Shown: positions 36,339 to 44,526 of the stretch, in pieces
Layout: each line of letters begins with the position of its first letter
Numbering within the stretch: position 1 is the stretch's first letter
Assembly (NCBI RefSeq): GCF_001865995.1
Contig: NZ_MLQQ01000001.1
Coordinates: 682,001 to 746,000, forward strand
Origin: Anaerobacillus arseniciselenatis
GTDB taxonomy: Bacteria > Bacillota > Bacilli > Bacillales > Anaerobacillaceae
Direction of reading: 5' to 3'
Length of the DNA: 64,000 nucleotides
Translations under genes and position numbers: made by a program
Notes under the pieces: model-generated
Database searches by the model: none
What the model was told of the DNA's origin: nothing
The model's input: only the letters and a program-made list of their open reading frames with translations

Positions 36339-36362
36339 CTCTTTAAAATTAATATTAAAGAG
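36339..36362 (-). promoter_or_regulatory. Inverted repeat over the comGC ribosome-binding site
   Basis: CTCTTTAA and TTAAAGAG arms with an eight-base AT loop end within the AGAGG of the comGC ribosome-binding site. It could be a translational or operator element. No clear AAAA-N5-TTTT ComK box was found in 36326-36686, where I see no gene. Confidence 0.35.
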
Positions 36363-36686
36363 ACTGAAATTACAAAAAATGAGTAAATTAGAGTCGGTAA
36401 AAGGAGAACTATCCGGAGATACGAGAAGGTGTTAGCTTGCTTTTCTCACCTCTTTCTTAAAAAATTATATTGTTCAGCTATTGGCGTTCCATTAGTGGCA
36501 GTTCAGAAGCAACTACTAAATATAGATGATTATTTGCTCACCCGTCTCTATTCATTGCTTAAAGTGACTGCTACTTTGTAATTCGCCTCTAGCGAGAACA
36601 TCTTTTTAATATGTTTGACTTTTGACCATCTGTAGTTTGTCTTTCGTGGTATAGTATATATGAATTATTTTTAGGAGGTTAACATC

Positions 36687-37028
36687 ATGATCGATCCTTC
36701 AATGTTTGATAGTGGCATTTTCCCTTTATTATTACTTTTAATTATTACGGTTATTGTTTTCAAAATTATTAAAAGTGTATTAGAGTGGCGTCACAATAAT
36801 AAACAGCCTATCTTAACCGTAAATGCCAAGGTTATTTCAAAGCGAACAAAATCATCTCGAAAAACTGTTAAACAGCATCATGACTCAATAGATTACTATG
36901 GCACATTTGAATTGGAAAACGGTGAGAAAATCGAGTTTTTACTAACACGTAGTGAGTTTGAGTTAATTGCTGAAGGAGAGGTTGGTAAACTAACGTATCA
37001 AGGAACACGATTTAATCACTTTCATTAG
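36687..37028 (+). CDS. DUF2500-like membrane protein
   Basis: A 113-residue protein with one N-terminal membrane helix (about 13-31) and a soluble domain containing VNAKVISKRTKSS and YYGTFELENGEKIEFLL, resembling the DUF2500 family. An ideal AGGAGG site precedes the ATG. It is on the opposite strand within the split comG region. Function unknown; it is probably a small envelope protein. Confidence 0.75.
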   Translation: MIDPSMFDSGIFPLLLLLIITVIVFKIIKSVLEWRHNNKQPILTVNAKVISKRTKSSRKTVKQHHDSIDYYGTFELENGEKIEFLLTRSEFELIAEGEVGKLTYQGTRFNHFH

Positions 37029-37036
37029 AAAAGCGC

Positions 37037-37125
37037 AATGCGCCTGCCTATCGGCGAAAACCGGTGGAAGACCTTCCCGTAGCGGTCATGTTTTAGACGG
37101 CAAGAGAAGGTCTAAAGCGGTCGAG
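37037..37125. repeat. GC-rich inverted repeat
   Basis: A GC-richer island between two AT-rich genes with the complementary pieces GCGCA/TGCGC and AGACCTTC/GAAGGTCT. A degenerate relative may be at 16780-16828. It lies between the convergent ends of the DUF2500-like and GGDEF/EAL genes and may serve as a terminator. Confidence 0.45.
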
Positions 37126-37160
37126 CCGACGGCACAAAAAACAAACTGATCCATATTCAT

Positions 37161-38792
37161 TTATTTAATGTTTACTAACTTTTCCTGATTTTGTTTAATT
37201 AATCTTTCTACTTGTTCTATTGGTAGTGGCTTTGAAAATAAAAAACCTTGCATTGCATCACAATCAAGATCGATTAAAAGAGAATGTTGCGTCTCATTTT
37301 CGATCCCCTCTGCTAGCACCGTTAATCCAAGCGCTTTAGCCATTCGAATAATTGATTCCGTGATTACTTTTTCTTTCGGATCGCACTCAATGTTTTGAAT
37401 AAAAGATTTATCAACTTTCAGAGTATCAATAGGTAAAATTTTTAAGTAATTTAATGATGAATAACCTTTTCCGAAATCATCCAGCGATATTCTTAGCCCA
37501 AGCTCCTTCAATTCGTTTAATTTCATAATATTTTCAATCGTATCTTCCATAATACTACTTTCAGTAATTTCTAATTCAATTAATTCCGGATTTATATTTG
37601 TTTCTTCTAAAATATTAGCAACAGAAGGGACGAAATTTTCTTCTTGAATTTGTATTGCTGAAACATTTACTGAAATACAAATATCATTTATGTTTTGTTG
37701 TTGCCACATTTTCACTTGCTTACAGGCTGTTTTTAATACCCAATTACCTATTGGAATAATTAGTCCTGTTTTTTCTGCCATCGGAATAAAGACACCAGGT
37801 GAAACGGTTACTTCTCCAGGGCTATTCCATCGAATTAGTGCCTCGACACCATAAATATTATTTTTTTTACAATCAATTTTCGGTTGATAATATAGCTCAA
37901 ATTGCTCTTCTTTTAATGCTTGATGCAACTTCGTTTCGAGAATTTTGTTTTTCAGTGAATCTCGTTCCATTTCCTCTGTATAAAACTTATAGCCATTCTT
38001 CCCGCGACCTTTTACAAACCGCATGGCCGTTTCTGCTTCTTTCAGCAAAGCTTCATAATTATAATGTTTACTAGAAATTGCACTTGCCCCCATGCTAGCA
38101 TTTATAAAGAATTGCTGTCCTTTTATTTCAAAAGGTAAGCGTAACGTTTCATAAATACTGTCACAAATAGTTTCTAATTGTTCCTTATTATCACCAAACG
38201 TGAGAATTGCAAACTCATCTCCTGACCACCGTGCTAATACATCTTTTTTCTTAAGGCAATTTGAGATTCTAGACTTTAATTCAATCAATAATGAATCAGC
38301 AGAGTTGTGACCAATACTGTCATTAATACTCTTAAAATCATCAATATTTATTAAAACTACAAAAAATGATTTCTTTACTTTTCGTTGTTGCAGATCGCAA
38401 GTTAAATAATTGTAAAAATATGTTCGATTTAAAATCCCCATTAAACTGTCATAAATACTATTACTTTTTAGCTCAGTAATCAACCGCCCAATTGCATAAC
38501 CATATATAGCGAAAAATATTAGCCTCATTACCCAGTTATAAACCGGTTGTGCAATTTGTTGTGACACATCTAACGGCATAAAAGGACCCACCAAAATACC
38601 CGACAAAAATCCTACAATTAAACCTCCAACTGCTCCAAATCTCCAAGCGGCAAATGTAATAGGGATAAAAAACAATAACGGGAAAACAGAGGACGTACCG
38701 TTTAAAAAATACACGATCAGCCAACTTATCGTCATAAAAACTAGTAAAAGTCCAATCGCCGTTGTCATTCGATTGAAATAAAAATTAACCAC
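37161..38792 (-). CDS. Membrane GGDEF-EAL protein (cyclic-di-GMP turnover)
   Basis: A 543-residue protein with four to five N-terminal membrane helices (residues 10-105), a GGDEF domain with the active-type variant SGDEF at 190-194, and an EAL domain. The EAL domain keeps EAL at 317-319, NVSA near 376, ELEITES near 406, DDFG at 438-441, the Lys of KVDKSF at 459-464 and AEGIE at 494-498, so phosphodiesterase activity is likely. Whether the SGDEF half synthesises c-di-GMP or only binds GTP cannot be read. It lies inside the comG locus on the same strand. Confidence 0.92.
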   Translation of the reverse strand: MVNFYFNRMTTAIGLLLVFMTISWLIVYFLNGTSSVFPLLFFIPITFAAWRFGAVGGLIVGFLSGILVGPFMPLDVSQQIAQPVYNWVMRLIFFAIYGYAIGRLITELKSNSIYDSLMGILNRTYFYNYLTCDLQQRKVKKSFFVVLINIDDFKSINDSIGHNSADSLLIELKSRISNCLKKKDVLARWSGDEFAILTFGDNKEQLETICDSIYETLRLPFEIKGQQFFINASMGASAISSKHYNYEALLKEAETAMRFVKGRGKNGYKFYTEEMERDSLKNKILETKLHQALKEEQFELYYQPKIDCKKNNIYGVEALIRWNSPGEVTVSPGVFIPMAEKTGLIIPIGNWVLKTACKQVKMWQQQNINDICISVNVSAIQIQEENFVPSVANILEETNINPELIELEITESSIMEDTIENIMKLNELKELGLRISLDDFGKGYSSLNYLKILPIDTLKVDKSFIQNIECDPKEKVITESIIRMAKALGLTVLAEGIENETQHSLLIDLDCDAMQGFLFSKPLPIEQVERLIKQNQEKLVNIK

Positions 38793-38968
38793 CTTTAAAA
38801 CACCGCCTAAAATTTAAAATTACTATACTAATTACTATGATATCTTTATAATTCAAATTACACATTAATGATTTGTGAACGTTTATTAAACTCTGTGGAA
38901 ATTGAGACTTTTATCCTAGTAAATAATACCCACCAAGCCCTTTTACTCCCTTAAAGCTAAAAGCTTAA

Positions 38969-40003
38969 TTACAACCCTTCGATTAATGAAAAAATTGGTA
39001 AAAGGATCGAAGTAAACATGAGTAACACTACAATTCCGATCAATAAAAATAATGTAGGTTGAATGATCATAAATAATTTTTTCAGTTTCTGATCAAAGTC
39101 ATACAATAACCATTTATTAAAATGTTCTAACTCTTCATCTAAACGTCCATTGGCTTGTCCATGCTCAACAATATAAGCTAATTCTTTTAAATAAACAGTA
39201 TTGTGTACGATGGCTAATTGTAGGGGCTCGCCCTTTTCTAATTTATTTATGATTTGTTCTGCGGCCTTGCCTACGTATTTTTCACGTTCTTGTTGATAAA
39301 ATGTTGAGAGAGCTTCAAAGATCGACATCCCACTTTTCATTAAACAATTTAAGTTTATTGAAAAATAGTACGTAACCACCAATCGGTAAAAGCGACCCAA
39401 TACTGGAATTTTGCAAATAATTCTAGCTTTATCTAGTCCATCTTTTTTACGGAAAATAAAGACACCATAAATGATAACTACGAAAATTAGAAATGCCATT
39501 GTTGCTAGATAATATGGTAATTGTTCAATAAAAGTAAGGAATAACTTTGATACGAAGGGTAATTGTACATCAATACTTGAGAATAGTAGAAAAAACTGTG
39601 GAAATAAGTATTCGTATAAAATAATCGAAAAAATCATTAACGTCCATAATAAAAAAATCGGGTACTTTAAGAGCTTTTGAAGTTTCTTTTTATTTTCCTC
39701 TATCTTCTGTAATAAATCCCCACCTTTTATGAGACCGTTCGCTAAATCTCCGTACTGTTCAGAATAATAAACAAAACTAATAATATTTTTAGGTATTTGT
39801 AAAGTTTTTAATGTTTGACTAAAGGTACTTCCTTTTTGAAGTTGTTGTAGCATCTCGTGAAGTAGTGGTTTTAACTTTTTCTTTTCATATTTCAAGAAAA
39901 ATTCAATACAATGTGAAATGGTATAACCTTGTTGAAGGAGTTTGCCAATCCTTACTAAAAACTCTGCTTTTTCTTCGTAATTCAAGCTATGTTTAGCTTT
40001 CAT
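38969..40003 (-). CDS. comGB: Competence pseudopilus membrane platform ComGB
   Basis: GspF/PilC-type inner-membrane platform, about 344 residues, with three long membrane helices (near 120, 170 and 315) and two cytoplasmic helical domains. It anchors pseudopilus assembly driven by ComGA. The ATG at 40003 overlaps the comGA stop as TAATG, a typical coupling signal, and has AAAGGTGG eight bases upstream. The following gene is not comGC but the GGDEF-EAL gene. Confidence 0.92.
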   Translation of the reverse strand: MKAKHSLNYEEKAEFLVRIGKLLQQGYTISHCIEFFLKYEKKKLKPLLHEMLQQLQKGSTFSQTLKTLQIPKNIISFVYYSEQYGDLANGLIKGGDLLQKIEENKKKLQKLLKYPIFLLWTLMIFSIILYEYLFPQFFLLFSSIDVQLPFVSKLFLTFIEQLPYYLATMAFLIFVVIIYGVFIFRKKDGLDKARIICKIPVLGRFYRLVVTYYFSINLNCLMKSGMSIFEALSTFYQQEREKYVGKAAEQIINKLEKGEPLQLAIVHNTVYLKELAYIVEHGQANGRLDEELEHFNKWLLYDFDQKLKKLFMIIQPTLFLLIGIVVLLMFTSILLPIFSLIEGL

Positions 40004-41046
40004 TAACATAGCCACCTTTCATATTCTTTTTCATTCACATATCCTAAAGCGACACTTTTCTTAATCGCCTGTTCTAAACTTTCATAGCCAATTTTAGTTT
40101 TACGTTCATTTAATAAGCGTTGTAACGGTTGATCCGCTAGAATTTCAAAAACAGCAAGTCGCCTTCTTTTGCGATAAGTTCGACAATACTTTGAACAAGT
40201 ATTACCACAAATTGAACACTTCATTTCAAGTAGCCTTTGTGAAACAAGTCCGATAACTGTTTCATTAATGTCATGTTTTTTAATTCCTAACTCTTTCAGG
40301 CGAGCAATGGAGCCAAGGCAATTTTTTGCATGGATTGTACTAATAACTAAATGACCCGTCATTGCTGCTCGTATAGCGATCGTCGCCGTTTCAACGTCCC
40401 GAATTTCGCCGATCATAATAATATCCGGATCGTGCCTAAGCACAGCTTTTAATGTGTGTGCATAAGTGAGACCAGCTTTTTCATTAATTTCAACTTGTAT
40501 AAATTTATCTGTCCGTTTTTCTATAGGGTCTTCTATACAAACAATTCTTTTTTTTCTGGCTGCCGCTTCATTTAAGAGAGAATAAATGGTAGTTGTTTTC
40601 CCTGAACCTGTTGGTCCTGAAACTATCACTAGACCATGGGCTTTCTTTATTAAAGAACTTAATTGGGCTGTATGTTTCGGAAAAAGAGTTAGTCGATGTA
40701 GAGTTTCAACTTCATTTTGAGGTAAGAGTCGGATAGATAAACTTTCATGTGGGGTTGTTGGTAATGTAGAAATTCGGATATTTAGTTTATCTTTCTTAAT
40801 TTTCATTTTTAGAGAGCCACTTTGAGGTTTTCGTCTTTCGCCAATATCCATTTTAGACCGAAACTTTAAGTGAGAAATTATTTTTTCAGCTTCATTGTTT
40901 CGTATTTCTTCAATAGTCACTAACTGATTATCAATGCGATACTCAATGATCGAGTAGCAACTTGTAGGGATAATGTGGACGTCAGAGGCACAAACTTTGT
41001 GGGCCTGCAAAATTATTTCATTACTTTTTGTTTCAATATCGAACAA
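40003..41046 (-). CDS. comGA: Competence secretion ATPase ComGA
   Basis: GspE/PilB-type traffic ATPase of 347 residues that powers the transformation pseudopilus. Walker A is GPTGSGKTTT. Walker B and the Asp and His boxes are visible in DPDIIMIGEIRDVETA and HLVISTIHAKN. A C-terminal cysteine cluster (CSICGNTCSKYC) suggests a zinc site. The start codon is TTG with GGGTGG six bases upstream. First gene of the comGA-comGB unit. The AT-rich region upstream did not give an unambiguous ComK site. Confidence 0.93.
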   Translation of the reverse strand: MFDIETKSNEIILQAHKVCASDVHIIPTSCYSIIEYRIDNQLVTIEEIRNNEAEKIISHLKFRSKMDIGERRKPQSGSLKMKIKKDKLNIRISTLPTTPHESLSIRLLPQNEVETLHRLTLFPKHTAQLSSLIKKAHGLVIVSGPTGSGKTTTIYSLLNEAAARKKRIVCIEDPIEKRTDKFIQVEINEKAGLTYAHTLKAVLRHDPDIIMIGEIRDVETATIAIRAAMTGHLVISTIHAKNCLGSIARLKELGIKKHDINETVIGLVSQRLLEMKCSICGNTCSKYCRTYRKRRRLAVFEILADQPLQRLLNERKTKIGYESLEQAIKKSVALGYVNEKEYERWLC

Positions 41047-41166
41047 ATTAGACCACCCTTCCTTATAATTTTTATTTTCGATAAATATTTTCGACGTTTT
41101 TTACGTTTTTCCCTTTTTTTTGCATAATTTTTTTTCATTTTTTTATACTATATAATGTCATGTCGT

Positions 41167-41241
41167 TGGGATGTAGCCAAGCGGTAAGGCAACGGACTTT
41201 GACTCCGTCATGCGTAGGTTCGAATCCTGCCATCCCAGCCA
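41167..41241 (+). tRNA. tRNA-Gln (TTG), first copy
   Basis: The acceptor arms TGGGATG and CATCCCA pair perfectly. The anticodon stem/loop CGGACTTTGACTCCG gives anticodon UUG. The T-loop is GGTTCGAATCC and the CCA end is encoded. A second, almost identical copy follows 35 bases downstream. Confidence 0.97.
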
Positions 41242-41276
41242 ACCTACTTTTAATAAATCAAATAATGCCACGTCAT

Positions 41277-41351
41277 TGGGATGTCGCCAAGCGGTAAGGC
41301 AACGGACTTTGACTCCGTCATGCGTAGGTTCGAATCCTGCCATCCCAGCCA
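41277..41351 (+). tRNA. tRNA-Gln (TTG), second copy
   Basis: Identical to the first copy except for C instead of A at position 9. It has the same UUG anticodon and an encoded CCA. A tandem duplication is evident, since the flanking CGTTGG/CATTGG leader is also similar. Confidence 0.97.
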
Positions 41352-41454
41352 TTTATATTTTAAAAGGTAACTAACTGTTAATCATTTATTAATCAGTCGT
41401 TATCTTTTTTAGTTTAACTCTTACAAAATACAACTTATTTTTACCTTTAATCAC

Positions 41455-41483
41455 ATAAATAAATTGAAAATGCATTTATTTAT
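41455..41483 (+). promoter_or_regulatory. 10-bp-arm inverted repeat in the promoter of the SufR-like gene
   Basis: ATAAATAAAT (41455-41464) and ATTTATTTAT (41474-41483) are perfectly complementary with a nine-base spacer. The -10 hexamer TATAAT is at 41498-41503, so the repeat spans the -35 region. The placement suggests an operator, probably for the downstream regulator itself. Confidence 0.5.
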
Positions 41484-41535
41484 GTTTCATCCTGTATTAT
41501 AATTAAAGTAAGAAAAAAATAGGGAGTGAATAGGG

Positions 41536-42240
41536 ATGGAACAAACTCTAAAAATTACAGGGGTGCTCTCTGATCCGACACGTTACTCGATCTATCAATA
41601 TGTAGCAAAGCAGCATCGCGACATCACTGTACAAGAAATTGCTGATGCTTTTGAAATACATGCCAACGTAGCACGCCTTCATTTGACAAAATTAGAAGAT
41701 GTAAACATGTTAATATCTGAAACGAAGAAAACTGGTAAAGGGGGGCGCCCGAGTCGGTTTTATCGCCTATCTGATGAGGTAGTGAGTTTGCAGTTTCCAT
41801 ATAGAGATTATCAAAAATTATCGGAAATTGCTATAGATACGCTTTTATCATTAGGTGAAGTCGGTCAGAAAGCTTTAGTTGAAACAGGTCGAAAATTTGG
41901 ATATGAGGCTTCGAAAAATTATTTACAAAACCTCAATTTAAACCTTGCATCACTTTCAAATGAAGAGAAACTAAACCATATTAAGACTGTTGCCTTGCAA
42001 CAAGGGCTAAACCCTGAAATTCATTATGACAAAGATTCACATGAAGTGAACTTTAGAATTTACAATTGTACGTTCAAAGAACTTGTACCTGAACGCCTTT
42101 CACTCTGTAAGATGCACCAAGCTTTAATCAATGGATTTTTCGATTTCTTCTTTAATGAAATAACTTTAAACAAAGATAGCTATATGTCTGATGATGTTGA
42201 TTATAGCTTTTGTTCTTATAATACACTAATTTTACCTTAA
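41536..42240 (+). CDS. SufR-like winged-helix regulator with conserved cysteines
   Basis: A 234-residue protein. The N-terminal ArsR/DeoR-like winged helix (residues about 5-80: LSDPTRYSIYQYV, TVQEIADAFEIHANVARLHLTKLE, GRPSRFYRLS) is followed by a helical domain. Cysteines at 178, 191 and 226 are spaced like those of SufR-type Fe-S regulators. It may thus sense Fe-S clusters or redox state; this is inference. The RBS GGGAGTGAA precedes the ATG, and a palindrome lies in its promoter. It is monocistronic. Confidence 0.8.
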   Translation: MEQTLKITGVLSDPTRYSIYQYVAKQHRDITVQEIADAFEIHANVARLHLTKLEDVNMLISETKKTGKGGRPSRFYRLSDEVVSLQFPYRDYQKLSEIAIDTLLSLGEVGQKALVETGRKFGYEASKNYLQNLNLNLASLSNEEKLNHIKTVALQQGLNPEIHYDKDSHEVNFRIYNCTFKELVPERLSLCKMHQALINGFFDFFFNEITLNKDSYMSDDVDYSFCSYNTLILP

Positions 42241-42359
42241 GATTTACAATTTTATTTTTTATAGTTTATAATATCCTTATGTTACAAATAGTGCATATTC
42301 ACTTTTTTTAATACAAATGGGTGAGTATGTACATCCTATACATAAAAGGAGGGATATTA

Positions 42360-42602
42360 GTGGAACGTATGTATCGTGTTTTAGCTTTCTGGACAGGAAT
42401 TTTTGCCGTTTTATTTATGGTTGGTGATATGCACTCCCCTGCAATTCTTTTCTTCGGAATTACTGGTGCGTTTATTGCATTAAGCTATCTAAACTTGTCA
42501 GAGCGTATGTACTTATATATTTTCGGTGCTTTTCTAACACTCTTTTTTGTCGGTTTCACATACTATGCAACTTTCATAATGGTTCCAGGAGTTGGACATT
42601 AA
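42360..42602 (+). CDS. yqgY: DUF2626-like small membrane protein (YqgY)
   Basis: An 80-residue protein with three hydrophobic helices (MYRVLAFWTGIFAVLFMVGDM, AILFFGITGAFIALSYL, YIFGAFLTLFFVGFTYYATF). The GTG at 42360 is chosen because AAAGGAGGG lies six bases upstream. It resembles B. subtilis YqgY/DUF2626, which sits near yqgX as here. Function unknown. Confidence 0.8.
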   Translation: MERMYRVLAFWTGIFAVLFMVGDMHSPAILFFGITGAFIALSYLNLSERMYLYIFGAFLTLFFVGFTYYATFIMVPGVGH

Positions 42603-42604
42603 GC

Positions 42605-42664
42605 AAAAAAAGAAGGTCTCCCCAAAGTGTCATCGTTAGACACTTTGTAGGGAAACCTTTTTTT
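42605..42664. terminator. Bidirectional terminator between yqgY and the methyltransferase gene
   Basis: AAAGAAGGT...ACCTTTTTT outer arms, CCCC/GGG and an inner AAGTGTC/GACACTT form a long hairpin with A- and T-runs. The inner part resembles the GTGTCTGACAC core of the third repeat family. Confidence 0.75.
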
Positions 42665-43799
42665 ACATTTTATAAGGGTCTTCACTTAAAAAACGATAGT
42701 GATCAGTTTCTGTAAGTTGTTTACTATGCACAAATACATGAAACGCTGCACTCATCCCACTATCATTAATGAGTGTTTGAATTGCACGATTTAGTTTACT
42801 TTTTTCAGAGAATGGATTCGGGTCATGATATTCTTGTAAAAATTTTAAAATACCGATCATTAATAAGAAACGATTTTGCTTTAAATCAATCACTTTATTA
42901 AAATTGTTTTCTTCAGTAATTTCGTTATATGCGTCGATATGAATGTGTGAAGTAATATCCATTTCTGTTGGGTGCAAAAGTGGATTATTAATGAGTTGGT
43001 GTTTAAAATACCCCCTTAGACTACCGTCTTTTCTTTCAGGCATCTGCCATTGTTCTTTAGTGTAGCCGTAATCAATGGTTAGTAATAACCCTTTATTCAT
43101 AAATTCATTGATTTCTGTAATCCATTGATTCATATAAAGAGGAACTTCAATCCTTTGCCCTTCTTTTAATGTAGGACCATAACTACATAACCACGACAAA
43201 ATCCTTTCATCTGTACAAAGCTGATATTTTTCGGTGAGCCCATCACTTTCATCAACTGTAACGTATATCTCATACAAATCATCTCTACACTTTTCAACAA
43301 CATGAACTGGAAACGCATCAATTAATTCATTTGAAAAAATAATTCCTTTAAATTCTTCTCCCATTTGTTGCTTCAACGAATTCAAACTATCATATTGTCT
43401 AAATCCTTCATTATTAGCTAGAAGCTTTTTTTGTTCTTCGCGATGATACGGACTCATTTCGATAATTACATAAGATAAATCTTCTTTGCCTTCAGGTTTT
43501 AATCGTTCCCACTCATCCATAACAGCTTTCGCAAAACGTCCATCCCCACCACCAAACTCGCAAATTATTGGTGGTAGCCCTTCTTTTTCAATAACGTCTA
43601 AAAAGAAATGGGCAAAGACTTGTCCAAATACGGAGTGAACTCCACTGCTTGTATAAAAATCGCCTTCTGTCCCTAACTTTTTATTCGTTTTCATATAATA
43701 GCCAATTTCAGGATCATATAGAGCCAAACTCATATAATCGGCATATGTAATCATGTTATTTTCTGTACTTTTAATTTTTGCTACAATTTTCTCTTTCAA
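42663..43799 (-). CDS. SAM-dependent methyltransferase, MidA/NDUFAF7 family
   Basis: About 378 residues. The class I methyltransferase SAM loop is ICEFGGGDGRFAKAV, and the family landmarks ITYADYMSLALYDPEIGYY, GDFYTSSGVHSVFGQVFAHF, SNELIDAFPVHVVE and TIDYGY are present. Mitochondrial and bacterial relatives methylate a protein arginine. The bacterial substrate is unknown. The start is TTG 43799 with GAGGGGA seven bases upstream. It diverges from the predicted small RNA at 43873, and both share a short regulatory region. Confidence 0.9.
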   Translation of the reverse strand: MKEKIVAKIKSTENNMITYADYMSLALYDPEIGYYMKTNKKLGTEGDFYTSSGVHSVFGQVFAHFFLDVIEKEGLPPIICEFGGGDGRFAKAVMDEWERLKPEGKEDLSYVIIEMSPYHREEQKKLLANNEGFRQYDSLNSLKQQMGEEFKGIIFSNELIDAFPVHVVEKCRDDLYEIYVTVDESDGLTEKYQLCTDERILSWLCSYGPTLKEGQRIEVPLYMNQWITEINEFMNKGLLLTIDYGYTKEQWQMPERKDGSLRGYFKHQLINNPLLHPTEMDITSHIHIDAYNEITEENNFNKVIDLKQNRFLLMIGILKFLQEYHDPNPFSEKSKLNRAIQTLINDSGMSAAFHVFVHSKQLTETDHYRFLSEDPYKM

Positions 43800-43830
43800 A
43801 AAACTTCCCCTCAATTCAAAAAAAATATTA

Positions 43831-43866
43831 AACACTATTGACATAGTGTTTATATGATTATATAAT
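43831..43866 (+). promoter_or_regulatory. Consensus sigma-A promoter overlapped by a palindrome
   Basis: TTGACA (43838-43843), a 17-base spacer and TATAAT (43861-43866) make a perfect vegetative promoter. A palindrome with arms AACACTAT and ATAGTGTT (43831-43838 and 43843-43850) covers the -35 box, a likely repressor site. The direction is rightward into 43873-43985, which has no open reading frame. Confidence 0.8.
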
Positions 43867-43872
43867 AAATTC

Positions 43873-43985
43873 ATAAGTTAGCAATGATCTTCGGGAGTTC
43901 CCCCTCCCCTCAAAAGTTCATTTATGATAACTAAGATTAACTCCCCATTGAGGATGACTTGTAAATGTCATCCTCCTTTTTTTTT
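43873..43985 (+). ncRNA. Predicted C-rich small regulatory RNA
   Basis: About 113 nucleotides from the promoter at 43838-43866 to a textbook terminator (GAGGATGAC/GTCATCCTC, 43950-43975, then T9 after CC). The body has GGGAGTT (43893-43899) able to pair with AACTCCC (about 43939-43945), exposing the C-rich segment TTCCCCCTCCCCTC in the loop. C-rich single strands that match Shine-Dalgarno sequences are the seed regions of Firmicute sRNAs such as FsrA and RoxS. The target set cannot be read here. Confidence 0.65.
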
Positions 43986-44007
43986 GAACAAAACGTACAT
44001 AACGGTC

Positions 44008-44215
44008 ATCCCGTCACCAAAGCTACTGACCTCAATTACGTCATGAGATACATCTTGGAATTTACTTCATGCAGCTTTGCGACGAGTAACCGCAGGAGCA
44101 TCTCTTTCTAAGATGGAAAAGTCGAATGATTTCCTTCACTTCGCTTTGACCTTCTTGCGAATCTCAGAGGCTCGTTCACGAAATCATTCGCCTGTTTTCA
44201 TACAAAAACCACCAT
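44008..44215 (+). repeat. Variable-stem hairpin repeat with long extra module, copy b1
   Basis: An approximately 105-base module (from GTCACCAAAGCTACTGACC to GCAGGAGCATCTCTTTCTA) precedes the main hairpin. The hairpin arms CGAATGATTTC and GAAATCATTCG (11 bp, perfect) enclose the conserved loop CACTTCGC...GAATCTCAGAGGCTCGTTCAC. A second unit follows directly. Confidence 0.75.
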
Positions 44216-44460
44216 GACGATATTCCGTCACCAAAGTTATGACCTCAATCACATCATGAAATACATCTTGGAATTTACTTCATGCAGCTTTGCGATGAGT
44301 AACCGCAGGAGCATCTCTTTCTAAGATGGAAATGCCGGCCGAATTCTCTCGCTTCGCTGTAAACCTCTATCGAGTTTTAGAGGCTCACTCTAGAATTCGA
44401 CCGGACATTTTCATATAAAAAAACATCATGACGACACATCCATCACCATCTAAGATGTAA
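44216..44460 (+). repeat. Variable-stem hairpin repeat with long extra module, copy b2
   Basis: Head-to-tail with b1. It has the same extra module, but the main hairpin arms are now CCGGCCGAATTCT and AGAATTCGACCGG (one mismatch) and the loop is a diverged CGCTTCGCTGTAAACC. It ends with a small hairpin and an AACTTTCC/AACCAAC-rich tract (44476-44520). The gap 43986-44526 holds no gene. Confidence 0.72.
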
Positions 44461-44526
44461 ATTCAATGGTTTTTTCCAACTTTCCAACTTTCAGCTTTCC
44501 AACTAACAAACTAACCAACTGCCCTT

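Noticed and set aside
41158..41352. A 64-codon minus-strand open frame
   Set aside because: It lies entirely over the two tRNA-Gln genes and is their antisense.
43831..43866. Fur box at the small RNA promoter
   Set aside because: The palindrome AACACTAT/ATAGTGTT does not resemble the Fur consensus TGATAATNATTATCA. An FsrA-like identity therefore cannot be claimed from the promoter.
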